Positions 1 through 12,021 of a stretch of 64,000 nt of DNA are shown here, in pieces (position 1 is the stretch's first letter; each line of letters starts with the position of its first letter). The DNA lies in NCBI GenBank assembly GCA_014218235.1, contig CM024766.1:46899359-46963358 (forward strand), in the 5' to 3' direction. Made by a program: the position numbers and the translations under genes. Below the pieces are notes generated by a model, which did not search any database, was not told the origin of the DNA, and worked only from the letters and a program-made list of their open reading frames with translations. The stretch is from Colocasia esculenta (Eukaryota > Streptophyta > Magnoliopsida > Alismatales > Araceae).

Positions 1-1880
1 ATGGACAACTGAGCTACAAAAGCCTGGCACAATGATGGCTCTAATTCAGTCATCGCACACGCCACATCCTCCAACATCTTCCAATCCTGCTGGAGAGATG
101 ACCTCTTCCTACTAAGGGCATCCGCTACGACATTTGCCTTTCTAGGATGATACTGGAGGTCGAAGTCATAGTCCTTCAGGAACTCAATCCATCTTCTCTG
201 CCTAAGGTTTAATTCCTTTTGAGAGAAAAGGTACTTTAGACTCTTGTGGTCAGCGAACACCTCAAATCTAACACCATAAAGATAGTGCCTCCAGATCTTC
301 AGTGCATGAACCACTGCCGCAAGCTCAAGATCATGAGTCGGATAGTTTCGCTCATGCTCCTTCAATTGACGAGAAGCATACACTACTACCCTTCCTTGCT
401 GCATTAATACACAGCCAAGGCCAAACCGAGATGCATCCGTGTAGATAGCAAAACCCTCTACACCGCTCGGCAAAACTAACACAGGAGCCGAAGTGAGCTT
501 AGTCTTCAATAATTGAAAACTACTCTCACACTCCTCAGACCAGACAAACTTTACTCCCTTTCTGGTTAGCTGAGTTAATGGTGCGGCGATGGATGAAAAT
601 CCTTCAATGAATCGCTGATAATAACCCGCCAAACCAAGAAAACTCCGAATCTCCGAAGGAGTCTTGGGAATCTCCCAATCCATAGCAGCCTGGACTTTTG
701 CTGGATCCACTGCTACACCAGCACCGGAGATAACATGCCCAAGGAAATGAACCTCGCGCATCCAAAAATCACACTTGCTGAATTTTGCATACAGCTTGTG
801 CTCACGGAGAACCTCTAATACTACCCTTAAATGCTGACGATGTGTGGCCTCATCCGGAGAGTAGACCAACACGTAATCAATAAAAACTACGATGAAACTA
901 TCTAGATACGGTCTAAACACCCTGTTCATGAGATCCATGAATGTTGCAGGGGCGTTGGTCAGACCAAAAGGAAGGACCAAAAACTCATAATGTCCATAAC
1001 GGGTTCTAAAAGCCATCTTGGACACATCCTCACTCCTAATCCTCAACTGATGATAACCAGACCGCAAATCAATCTTAGAAAAGACTGATGCATCTTGCAG
1101 CTGGTCAAACAGATCATCAATCCAAGGTAAGGGATACCTGTTCTTCATCGTCACTTGGTTTAGCTTTCTATAATCAATGCATAACCTAAGTGATCCATCC
1201 TTCTTCTTCACGAATAAGACAGGTGCGCCCCAAGGGGAAACGCTAGGGCGAATAAATCCCTTATCTAACAAATCTTGCAACTACTTCCTTAGCTCAGCTA
1301 ATTCCACAGGTGCCATCCGATAAGGTTCCTTCGAGATAGGAGAGGTGCCTGGAAGCAACTCTAGAGTGAACTCTATCTCTCTAGCTGGTGGCAAACCAGA
1401 TAGGTCATCAGGAAAGACATCTGGAAACTCTCGCACTACATCTATCTCCGCAAGAGTAGATGACTCATCAGCCTTGGGTACTAATACCACGCTGGCAAGA
1501 AATGCGTCACAACCCTTGTTCACCATTCTCATCGCTCTCATGGCAGAGATGACAAACTTCCCTACCAAGTTTCTTGGCAAAGGATGAGAAAATTCATCTT
1601 CACCAGGAATGCGGAAAACGATCATCTTCCCACGACAATCTACTAACGCATAGTGCTCCTCTAGCCAATCCAGACCAAGAATAGCATCGTAGTCCTTCAT
1701 CTTTAGCAAGAAGAAACACCCTTCTAGGACTATATCCTCAATGCACACCGGTAAAGACGGAATACACTTCCTAGTCGATACCGTACCCGCAGGTGTGTGT
1801 ACAGACAAAGGGGATTCTAAATCCTCAGACTCTATTCCGGACTCTAAGGCTAACTGCCTAGCAAAATGCTCGAAATGAAC
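1..1880 (-). pseudogene. gypsy A pol: protease C-end, reverse transcriptase, RNase H (broken)
   Basis: Minus-strand reading gives the region after protease (ILGLDWLEEHYALVDC near 1690-1650), the RT N-terminal block, the RT active-site block near 895-855 and the RNase H motif ADHKSL near 260-240, followed by the conserved tryptophan and LSRK-type region at 240-120. The RT active site reads VFIDYVLVYS: the second catalytic aspartate is tyrosine (codon 873-875). A TAG at 1281-1283 interrupts RT just before its LQDLLDKGFI block. About one base is missing near 1875 relative to the protease frame. In a working element this polyprotein would copy RNA into cDNA. Clearly a pseudogene; the family call is secure. 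Confidence 0.9.
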
Positions 1881-2545
1881 GAGTGGGTAGCACCCGTATC
1901 AAACAAAACTCGAGCATGCACACCTAAGAACAAAACCGTACCTTCGATGACATGATCCGCCTGCTCGGCGTCCTCACGAGCTAACGCAAACACTCGAGCT
2001 GGGACTCGAGGTCTCCCTGGTCGTCCTGTCGCTAGCGCTGCTGTTGCTGCTGCTGGGGCTGGTGCCGCTCCACGATGACCTCCCTGCTGTAGTCTGGGGC
2101 AATCCTTGATCCTATGCTCGCTGCTCCCGCACTTCAAGCACATCCCCGCCAACATCCAACATTCCGTACCACTATGTGCCCTCCCGCAATGAGGACACTC
2201 CTTCTTGCCACTAGGGGAATGTTGAGAAGATACCTGACTGCTTCCCGATGCCACGGGACGCTGCGATGACTGAAAAGCCGCCTTCCTCCTCTCCTGCTTC
2301 TGGAAAGGAGCCGCAGGCCTCTTCTGAGAAGCCTTCTTCTCCTCCAGGTACTGCTCCATCTCTACCTCCTGCCGACACGCCGAGCTGAGCACCTGCTCGA
2401 GGGTACGATGGTCGAAAGCCACCAACCTCGACCTCAGTGATGGTCTCAGACCCATCACGAATTTCTTCGCCTTCCTGCGCTCATCAGCTACAATATGAGG
2501 GGCATACTTAGACAGCTCGGCAAACCTGGCCTCGTACTCCAGTAC

Positions 2546-5500
2546 TGTAACGCCCCACTTCCACCCGGTACGGTTATACCAACCCACGTCGGATGAGAGC
2601 AAGCTTCTACAGGGGAGAAAACCCCAACGATATACAAAGAGCTGAGATATACACGAATAGAAATGGAATATGCAACGGAAATTAATAACTCTTATTCCAT
2701 CAACATTCAAAAATTTCACATACCACAATCTATATAGTCCAGAAAGAAATAACTTAATTATAAACATCTACATAGCCAGTTTCCAATTACAATAATGCCC
2801 AAGTTCAAATTACAAAACTCCTTACATACTAGAAAATGAAACACAAATCTTCAATCTAATCTTCACATTCCTCGCTGGATCTTGTCACGTTCTCAACTTC
2901 TAAATCTCCTGAAATGTTAAGCAAGGATGAGTCTACATAATAGATTCAGCAAGCAACTTAAAAGTCACAAACCATACACTTATCACGCATGCTTTCTAAC
3001 AGTTTAACATTTTATTCCCCTACCAAACTTTCAGATTTAAACTCTTATATGTTCATGCTATGACATAAGAATTAAACATGAAATCTTTTAAACAAACTAT
3101 ACTAATACATGTAAATCAACGATGTATACATGGGTACTTATGCTTTCATTTCCTATGAATTCACATAAGGCTAACATATGCTTATCAAGTAAATACTATC
3201 ACATGGATAATTTACAAAATCCTACACATGGTTTTAAACAAATGTCATATTCATCATTTTACATGGGTTATGTTTAAAACATACATATACCTTTTCATGA
3301 CATGTTGCATATAAACAAATTCAAGTAATTCCCTAACCTATATTATGCAACATTCAATGGGTTATCTTGTAGCAAGTGATTATTCAAACATGCAATGAGT
3401 ATTACCTATAACAAAAGACATATAGTTCATATGGCATGTGATTATGTAGCATGTAGGCATGCAGCATGTAGTCATATACCATGTAGATCTTGTAGTCAAT
3501 TTTCATGTAGACATGTAGCATGTAGGTCATCTAGTCATGTAGCATATACCCATGTAGTCATTTAACATTTAGTTGCCAAGACATAGCCCGCACTATTATA
3601 GAGATCATATAGCATATAGACATTCGCTTATCAGTCATTTAACATTTATTGCCAAGACATAGCCCGCACTATTATAGAGATCATATAGCATATAGACATT
3701 CGCTTATCACCTAGGCAATGCAGTGATGAAGTCATGGTAATTGCGCAAAACCGGGGAAAGCCCTTCCCACCTTTCAGGTAGAACTTGTCTACTTCCAGGA
3801 TTTCTATCCGTTGCCCACGGATTCATATAGTCATATAGTTGAACCATTACCATAGGGGCATCCATGGTGTAGTTCCCTGTAGGAATCTCTATAGTAGCAA
3901 TGTCTTATAGGCCAATTTATTTTAGAAATGCAATAACATATATATTAATGCAATCATGAAATGATGAAACTATCACATATCATATCTTCAGTTCTGAAAT
4001 CAAATCCTACTATAAAACGACAACCTATCATGGTACTATGTTTATCCAAAATTCAACATGCATAAACATTATCATGTCTATTGATTTCTATATTCATTTA
4101 TTGTTCAGAAAACCATAGTAATATGTACAGTGCTCATAATGATATCAAAATTTAACCACAAGATTGACATAACATAAGGAACATATCTCTAATTTTTCAG
4201 AATTTTATAAACAGTAAAACTATTTTTACCATTACATTAAGATTTCAGATAATTTGCAAGGCACTTTAATTTGAACATGATAAACAGTAATTAATTCATT
4301 TTCACAGGTATAAAATATGCACACAGAGCTTCTACTTCCTTACAATTTCTGAAAATAACATCCTTCATCACACATACTCATTCTATATTTAAATATATCA
4401 TTCCATTGTGTAAAAGAATTCAGAAATTATTAGCATTCTATACCACACTTAGAATTGGACAAGATTTTAACTACTGCTTATATATAGCATAGGAAACATT
4501 TCTGTAAATTTTCATAATTTTTGGAACAGTAACGATAATTTTAAAAATTAACATAGATTACATGCAACTTAACAAGATAAATCATTTTAGCATGGTTTAC
4601 AGTAATAAGTCGGTTCTAACAGGTCTAAAATATAATAACAATCATTCCACGATCACTATAAGTTTATCAATCCATAACATGAAACAAAATCATTTAATCT
4701 GAATTATCACAATCAAAACCTAATTATTCTCAACTAACAGAAATTCTTTTAATTATCACCATACTCAGAAATTTAGTGGATCCTCATGATATGACCTAAT
4801 GGTCACCTTGGACTTCGTACCAAAATTTACAACAATTTACAGAAATTCAGAAGTCCATTAACACATTAAATAGATCAAATAGCATTTCTGTAAACCCTGA
4901 AGAACTTGACTACAATAGATGTCGCCGTCACCAGTTAATGGCGCAATCCATTGCCGTCAACTCAGGATATTGACTGCAACAAATGCTGCCGTCAACTTCC
5001 TCACAGCACAACATGCAAACCACCGAACAACCAAAATCACATTACAAGGATTAAACAGTATTTCTGTATAAACAGGCGAACTTGACGGCATAGCCCTGGC
5101 CGTCAGAAGAAATTAACGACGGGATCTGTGGCCGTCTAGACAAGAACTAGGCGGCAACATATTGGCCGTCAACTTCCTGTCTGCACACAGTGCAGAACTA
5201 ATGCAGAAACATGTGAATTTAGGCGGTTCCAGGACTCGATTTAAAATCCGTAAAATTCATAAAACCCTAGATGACAAGTCTACGGGTTGGGATCTTAAGC
5301 TACTTGCCTGAGAATAAATCTAACAAGATCTAAATCTGCGGTGAAGCCCTCCTCGGCCAAGCCAAGAAGGTACTCAGAAACTCTTCTGATCTGGTTCTCC
5401 TGTCGATGCAGATGGGTCCTCGGGGTTGAGAAAGCTTCCTCTGTATAAGCTATCTCCCAGTCGTTGTAGCTCCTCGGGGAACACCTCCAGTCGACAGATC

Positions 5501-6269
5501 TGACCCTCCAAAGATCAGCTTTTCTCCATTGCGAATGCTAGGGTTTCACCAATGCAAAAGGCTTAATCCGGCCGCAGGGATGGGTTTATATAAACTCCAG
5601 GGTTCTGGGTACGCTCTAGGGTAGGTTTCTACGGTTTAGGAGGGTTTCCTAAACTGGAACCGGGCAAAACGCGGACGTTACCAACTCTGAAACCGTCAGA
5701 CAGCTGGGAACTCGACGTCCACATCTGGTGCCGCCAACATGTGGTTGGCGTCCACCTTGGGTGCCGTCTACATAGGTATAGGCGTCCATCGATCTGGACG
5801 TTTACAAATCAGGTTATGCAGTCAGCGGCACAGGATGCTGCCTCCAACTGTGCATCTCGTCCAAAAACAACTATTCATTAAAATAGATGTAATAACACAT
5901 CATAAACATTTTAATGGTACTAAAATAAGTAGATATTACATACATAAAGTTAAACATATATTTGTATATGTACACAACATAATTACATACCACATGCATA
6001 GATTTAAATGTATATACTATGTACTACAACAATTGATAATGCATGCACATTAAATATATATTACATGTACAAAATAACCTTATGCGTACTTACAAGATAT
6101 ACAACAATGATTACATAATAATCACATTATATTATTCAAATACACCATGCACATTAATATAATATACACACAACAATAACATACTTTAAAATCATGCATA
6201 TAAGTAAGAAATTTCTTATAACATGCACCAATTAAATGATATTAAATGCACAAAATTCGGGGTCTCACA
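2546..6269 (-). mobile_element. solo LTR (3.7 kb) inserted in gypsy A gag
   Basis: Begins tgtaacgcccc and ends ggggtctcaca, with a perfect 5-bp target duplication agtac at 2541-2545 and 6270-6274. No internal domain is present, so this is a solo LTR left by LTR-LTR recombination. Its ends and several internal blocks resemble the LTR of the host element (for example the CCGG(T)ACGGTTA block beside the terminus), so it belongs to the same broad family. It is oriented minus: a TATA-like TTTATATAAAC lies on that strand near 5597-5584. It has no coding capacity; short ORFs in it are chance. Confidence 0.9.
3556..3708. repeat. two-copy 77-bp tandem duplication inside the solo LTR
   Basis: Copy 1 (3556-3632) and copy 2 (3633-3708) both run from agtcatttaacattt to cattcgcttatc and are nearly identical. 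The stretch just upstream (about 3430-3550) is a degenerate minisatellite built from catgtag/agcatgtag words. Confidence 0.85.
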
Positions 6270-6445
6270 AGTACGGTCATGGAGCCCTGAGTCAAAGAGA
6301 GGAACTCCTGCTCCATCTTGTCCTGGATGTGCTCCAGAACAAACTTGGCTCGGAAGAGCCTCACGAACTCGTCCCAAGCAATCTCCACAACACCATCCTC
6401 GAACCGAGTACGTAGTATCGAGGACCACCACACGTCGGCTCGCTC

Positions 6446-6522
6446 CTGCCAAAACCACCCATAAGAACTAACCAACATAATCTATAATTAAAGAAATAAC
6501 CACCGGATTAATTTACACATAC
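6446..6522 (-). other. putative spliceosomal intron 2 in gypsy A gag (77 bp)
   Basis: The minus-strand coding sequence ends ...TAT ATG CTG CAG. The gap then starts GTATGTGTAA, is AT-rich with in-frame stops, and ends GGTTTTGGCAG before GAG CGA GCC GAC. It is GT-AG, phase 0 and 77 bp. Related gag proteins read straight across this point (LQ followed by an acidic residue and the WW motif), so the gap sits inside a conserved domain. Confidence 0.7.
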
Positions 6523-6723
6523 CTGCAGCATATAGGTGGCTAAAGTGACCTTGTCATCCTCAGTGCACCTAATAGCCAGGAAGATCTTTTCGATCTCCCT
6601 CATCCAGCCCTCAGCAAGTAACGGGTCGCTCTTCCCCTTAAAAGAGGGTGGCGACATCCTCTTGAACCGTTCCATGATGCAGGGTCCACCATGGTCCTGA
6701 GCCTGGGGAACTGGCACTTGAGC

Positions 6724-6818
6724 CTGCCACAGCAAACATCATAAGCAACACATATAACATAGCAACATAGTAAACATATCATCAAGTAAAAACAAACTAC
6801 TCTATCTATCGTTCTAAC
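6724..6818 (-). other. putative spliceosomal intron 1 in gypsy A gag (95 bp)
   Basis: On the minus strand the coding sequence ends ...GCT CAG, then GTTAGAAC opens a T-rich gap ending in GCTGTGGCAG, and coding resumes with GCT CAA GTG CCA. Boundaries are GT-AG and phase 0. The 95-bp length is not a multiple of three, so the gag frame is kept only if the gap is removed. Seen directly; splicing itself is inferred. Confidence 0.65.
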
Positions 6819-7196
6819 CTGAGCCTGCTGAGCCTCCAGCTGAGCCTGGAGTGCAGCCTGAGTGTGGGCCTGCGTCTGCATGGCCTGCACTAAACCCTGC
6901 ATGAACACTCCATAGTCTACTGGTGGCGGTGGGGGAAGCACAGGACCCTGGGGTGTTGGGGCCTGCTGCTCACCCTGATCCTCATGCCGAGGCTCATCTC
7001 TCCTCTGCTCACCCTCACGAGCAGGGACACCACGCCTACCACGCGAATCCATACCCTGCAAAATGATTTAATCACAGTTTAGAACTAGACTATCTAATTT
7101 CTAACTATTTACTTATCTATGTGGACAATCTACACAGACTTAGCATACAATGAAGATGATGGTATGTGTATATTTATGTACAATTTCAGCCTGTAT

Positions 7197-7207
7197 CTCT
7201 GATACCA
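7197..7207 (-). other. primer binding site, gypsy A (initiator Met tRNA type)
   Basis: On the minus strand TGGTATCAGAG starts five bases after the LTR terminus ...CGTTACA. This is the standard plant sequence complementary to the 3' end of iMet tRNA, which primes minus-strand DNA synthesis. It fixes the orientation of element A and the LTR boundary at 7213. Confidence 0.9.
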
Positions 7208-7212
7208 ATCTC

Positions 7213-10061
7213 TGTAACGACCCTCCTTATACCGGTACGGTTACACCAACCCTCATCGGTATAATGAACACCGCTACAGTGGGACATTTACCCAACAATT
7301 GTACAATTAGGCTGAAACATACACAAATATATATAACACATGACAGTGGAAATGAAATAACTGGAAAGTAACTTTTATTCCATCATCATCATTTATACAC
7401 AGTCTATATAGAAAAGGAAAAGTAAATACTTCATAACTGAGAAATTTCAATTATTACATTGTCCACATAAGACTACACAGAGTCTTTTATTACATACTAT
7501 GAAAGGAGAAAATACAATGATGAATCCAAGACAAAAGTCTCCTACTCCGGCTCCGAGTCGCTCCTAACGATCTCCTCGGAAGAAGTAGAAATGTCTGCAC
7601 CTGTACGCCGAAGCAAGAATGAGTCCAAAAGAACTCAACAAGTAACTCCAACCACCAAACATACATACATCACCTGACCTTACACATTCTCATGCTACAC
7701 CATTATCATGTAAAGCATGGATTTGATAATGTTTCAAAAACCTAAACATGATTTCTATACATGCTACACAGGATAAGTGATTTATAACAATTTTTACAAT
7801 GACTTAAAACCTATCACATGCTTTCTACACACTTTACAATATGCTAAACTAAATCTCATTTAATTACATTCACATACTAAGATAATAACCATTTTAAACA
7901 TGGAGTTTACACATATTACAAAAACATTCCTAGCATGGATTCTATGATCATTTTTACATGGTTAACGCATCTACACACATGAATAGATTGCTGTTTTGAC
8001 ATGGATATATCACATTCATATAAGGAATTATTATCACATTCATATAAGGAATTATTATTTTACATGTTATACTATTGATTCATATTCTCACCTAATCATT
8101 TACACAATTTCACTTATCTAGTTCACATGTTCACACTTTCACACACATGATCACATATTCTTAAGACACATAGTCCAAACCACCTCTAGAAGGACACACA
8201 CTTGTCACATCACACACATATCTATCACCTAGACATTACAGTGATAAATCTTAGTTACTGCGCAGAACCGGGAGAAGCACTCTCCACCCTAACCAGTGGT
8301 ACTTGTCCGCCTCCAGGATTTAATCCCAATGCCCATGGGATATCACACACTATGAACCTTCCCATGGAGACTTTACCACAGTACAGTTCCACAGCCCTCT
8401 AAGGTAGCAACGTCACCCATTGGCACATTTACACATTTTCTCTAATCTTTTAACACACACTTAATGCACAATTTTAACACATCTATTTCATGCTCACACA
8501 TTTACATACTTCAGTATTACCTAGAATGGTACTACTATTCTCAATATTAAACAGATTCGAAACAAGTCTAATCATGTTGAAATTAGTAGATTTCATTAAC
8601 AACCTCATTAACATGTATTAATTGATCAATGCTCACATAAAACCAACATATGTAGTTACTGTCATCATTTCAGTATGAAAATTTAACCACTAATTTCTTA
8701 CAGGTTACCCATCATGCATACCAAATTTCGCATTTTTCTGAATTACCCACAATTTATGAAAATTCCAACAGTGGTATTATACAAAGTAAACATAGTCAAA
8801 CTAGCATGGATTTTCATTGTTCAGACCCACAACTCGTTCTATACATAGATACTGACAGTCCTAAACATATGTCAATTTCTAGGAATTTAATTGTTTCCAC
8901 ACTATTTATCTGAATCTCTATACTAATAAAACATGCTTACTGTTTTACCATTCGTAAAATGTAATAATTTATACAGATGTCAAAAATTTCCCAAATTTCT
9001 ACAACATGAACTAAAATCCATAAACATTTCACAGAAATTTTATGACACTTGGATTCCACATAGATTGAACAAATAGAATTTTACAAGATTAAAAACCTGT
9101 TTAACATGCATTTCAGAAATTTCAGATAAATAGGGTATTCCACATAAATTCATAAAATTTGCACAGCATGATCCAATAATAGTATTTTATAGCATATCAT
9201 TTTTTTACATTATATCCTCATGCGCAGAAATCCGAAAAATAGGTCATATAGGTCAAACATGCACACTGTTGCAGTCTGGCGAACTTGACGGCATGTAGGT
9301 GACCGTTTATCAGGTTAACGACAATAAAGGTCGCCGCCAACTCAAGATCTTAATGACAAGGGATCCTGCAGTTAAGTTCTTGTCTGTGCAGAACACAGAC
9401 TGGACGTAAAATCTTGGTGAAATTGGGGTTCCATGACACGAATAAAATTCCAGAAAATACCTAGGACCTACTAGACGTATGTAGGACTGATGTGAAAGAG
9501 TTACTTGCCTTGGATAAAATCTCCAATTGACGGATTAAGCCGGAGAAGCCCTCCTCGGCCTGAGCCAAAGAGTCCTTAAAACTCTCTCCATCCGAGTTCT
9601 GTGTTGATCTCCTCTGCACACCAGTGTGCCCTGGGAAGTCGTTCCCAGTTGTTCAGAGTCCTCTCCAGTCGTTGTAGAACGTCGGATGAAGTCTCCAGTC
9701 CCCGAATTTCAGAACTCAAAGATGGGGTTTTTTGCACCAAGAACTAGGGTTTTGACTCAAGAGCCAAAAAGGGTTAGATTTGGCCGAAGATGGGGTGTTT
9801 TATAGAGCTAGGGTCGGAGACGAAATTGGGTAAGGTTGGGTTACCGTTGGGGAACAGTTTCCTAAACCAAGGGCAACATTTTCGGAGTCGTTTCCAGATC
9901 TGAAATCACAACAGATTTGGAAGGTAAACGTCAACATCAATAGCCGTCAATTCTGAGTAGGCGTCCATCGATGTGGCCGCTGATTTATGGTCAACGTCAA
10001 CTGATGTTGACGCCAACTAGCCGCTAGAACAGAACTTAAAACCGCAAAAATTCTATGTACA

Positions 10062-10132
<71 letters not shown>

Positions 10133-10275
10133 ATCTACAATGCACACATTAAAATAATACTTATTCACGCAATGTAAACAAGTAAGTACTATACACAATA
10201 AAGTTTATACATCGATGGCATACATTTATACATACATAAGAAATCACCCAAAGATGAAAAATCAAGGGCCTTACA
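7213..10275 (-). repeat. 5' LTR of gypsy A (3.06 kb)
   Basis: The plus strand begins tgtaacgaccc and ends gggccttaca, so the element strand reads TGTAAGGCCC...GGGTCGTTACA. It adjoins the primer site at 7207. A TATA-like CTATAAAAC lies on the minus strand near 9805-9795, where an LTR promoter would be expected. A 23-bp duplication (cattcataaggaatt type) lies at 8015-8060. Related in blocks to the solo LTR at 2546-6269. Confidence 0.85.
10063..10132. repeat. compound microsatellite (AC)n(TA)n
   Basis: About 23 AC units run directly into about 12 TA units, inside the gypsy A LTR. A likely length-polymorphic marker. Confidence 0.95.
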
Positions 10276-10915
10276 CTCAACATGACTAATTTCCATGGTA
10301 AAACCAATAATTGCACTTACTGTTATCAAAACAAAACCAAATTTTATCACAGGTTCTAAACAGTAAACATGTCACATGCTTAATTTTTCAGATTTTTTGG
10401 ATCTATAAAATAATTATAACAATTAAACATGGATCAGGCATATTTATCACTAATTTCACTTAAGTAGGTTTCACAGTAACACAGACATACTAAATAGTTC
10501 CAAAACTTGAATTCAGACCTCTTACTATCATGGAAAATTATGAAACCCTAATTCAAAACGGCGCTATTTATATCCATTTAATCATGGTTAGATCATACTC
10601 ATTATTCATTTACAAACATTTTAATAATTAGAACTATATACAAAAATTCGTCCTAGCCTCATGATGTGACCTACTGACTGTACTTGACCACACATAAAAT
10701 TTACAGCATGCACTTATACTTAGAAATCGGGAAATATACCACATAGATCAAAAACATCAAATCTGTCAAACTTGATGAACTTGGCTGCACAAGGGTTGCC
10801 GCCAATAGGGGTTAATGGCACAGGATGTTGCCGCTAACTCAGAATCTTAACGATAGCAAGTTGGTCGTTAAGTTCTTGTCTGTAGAAACGTGCTAGACTA
10901 CAACGAAGATGGAAC
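10276..10915. repeat. truncated LTR remnant of the same gypsy family
   Basis: Shares scattered blocks with the two LTRs to the left (catgatgtgacctactg, the gttgccgcc...ttaatgg motif, gttcttgtctgt). It has no terminus at either end. Gypsy A appears to have inserted into it, or next to it, at 10275/10276. No coding sequence. Confidence 0.55.
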
Positions 10916-11880
10916 TGGGAAGTTGCCGAGCCAACCATTGGACCCCTCTTTGCATCTGCTCGAGCTACTTCTCTAGGTCAATGGAGGTGAGGACAAAGAC
11001 TACTACTATAGGAGTCGAGGTCGACTGGCTGAAACAAGTCGCACCAAGTTGATCTGAGGTGAAGGAGGAAGAGGAATGTTGCTCGATGCTGTGGTGTCGA
11101 GATCTAATGTGATTGGGGGAGGTGGAGGAAGTAATATCTACATCGCAGCCTAAGGCGATCTCGGGACGAGCTTTGCATGATCCCTTATGCGAGATGATGA
11201 TGTCAATTAACAGGTGAGTGTGCCCACCAAGTCGGGAAGGGTTGCCAATACCTTGATGGCCTCTTTGAGGTCGGCAACCTAGCATGAATGGGCATAGAAT
11301 TGCTTAGTTGAGACCGCATGGATATTGTTTCACCCTTAGTGGCTACGTCAATCTCCCAAGCGTCAATGTTGTCTAGGCAAGAGATCCCATTGCTTCTAGT
11401 TGGAGTCATGACTAGTGCTTCGATTCTCATAGATAGCGCCAATGATGAAGTCACTCTCGAACTTGTAGGCTATTTTGGAAAGTAGGAAACTCAAATATGA
11501 GAAAGAGGGGAAGTTGAAGCATCTGATGTCGGTGCTAATATTGAACTAATCTACAGTAAGTCAAATTCAAAAAGTGGTTCATAAGATTGACCACGTTTAA
11601 GTCCGTTGTCAATAAAAAAATGTGAACAATTTCTATTTAAAATTACATTATGAAAAAATGACTTTTATATACAGTATTAAAAAATAAATAAATAAAGAGA
11701 AGAGCTTTGCATCCGACCGGAGTTGTCGCGCCCTTGTACCTATATGTGAGGCTCGCGTCCTTGTTTCTACGGACGCAAAGGCGGCAACTCCGACAAATCG
11801 CAATACTTTCCCAAAAATAAAAACTGGACCGCATCAGCGCCATGAAATGGACGGTTCACATGTGAGCCGGCTTTCCATTT
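10916..11880. other. unassigned sequence upstream of RPS9
   Basis: Two overlapping minus-strand open frames occur at 10965-11454, but they show no recognisable domain and sit in different frames. Possibly a degenerate retroelement fragment. From about 11600 on it becomes AT-rich and merges with the RPS9 upstream region. Nothing else can be supported. Confidence 0.3.
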
Positions 11881-11895
11881 TGAACTCCTTAGAAA

Positions 11896-11904
11896 CTAGG
11901 GTTT
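11896..11904 (+). promoter_or_regulatory. telo-box upstream of RPS9
   Basis: CTAGGGTTT, the reverse complement of AAACCCTAG, lies 118 bp before the start codon. Telo-boxes close to the transcription start are a known hallmark of plant ribosomal protein and translation genes. No clear TATA box or site II (TGGGCY) element was seen nearby. Confidence 0.65.
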
Positions 11905-12021
11905 AAGATCCAGGGCGCTGACCCCACTCGTCACCCTTCCCATCCTGGCGGCTGCTGCGGCCACCATCACCACCGCCACAACCGCAAGGAGGCAGAAGAA
12001 GCGGCTGAGGAGCCTGCCGCG

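Larger units (their letters stand above)
1880..7052 (-). pseudogene. gypsy A gag-protease with two intron-like gaps, split by a solo LTR
   Basis: Likely start ATG at 7052 (MDSRGRRGVPAREGE). Segment 1 (7052-6819) is a basic N-terminus and a Gln/Ala-rich stretch. Segment 2 (6723-6523) carries the conserved gag block MSPPSFKGKSDPLLAEGWM through ATYMLQ. Segment 3 (6445-6270) carries ERADVWW through SLTQGSMTVL. After the solo LTR, 2545-1880 continues in frame with EYEARFAELSKYAP, the RRKAKKFVMGLRPSLRS block, a CCHC zinc knuckle (CLKCGSSEHRIKDC, near 2145-2100) and the protease motif VLFDTGATHSFIS (near 1915-1880). Gag would form the particle and protease would mature it. The segments join in phase only if the 95-bp and 77-bp GT...AG gaps are removed. 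The frame is lost just after the protease motif. Confidence 0.85.
1..10275 (-). mobile_element. Ty3/gypsy LTR retrotransposon A (partial, Tekay/Del-like)
   Basis: A minus-strand gypsy element running off the left edge. Read on its own strand it has a 3.06 kb 5' LTR (7213-10275), an iMet-type primer site, a gag with two intron-like gaps, a zinc knuckle, aspartic protease, RT and the start of RNase H. Integrase and the 3' LTR lie outside the window. A 3.7 kb solo LTR splits gag. Long LTRs with TGTAA...TTACA-type ends, the primer site and the gag style fit the chromovirus Tekay/Del group; that placement is from family knowledge. The element is dead: it has a frameshift after protease, a stop in RT and a changed RT catalytic residue. 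Confidence 0.9.

Noticed and set aside
2546..2767. Extended N-terminus of the gag ORF starting at 2767
   Set aside because: Those residues come from the solo LTR; true gag continues at 6270 across the insertion, in frame at the duplicated agtac.
10965..11454. Two overlapping minus-strand ORFs upstream of RPS9
   Set aside because: Different frames, no recognisable domain and low-complexity Ser/Thr runs; kept only as unassigned sequence.
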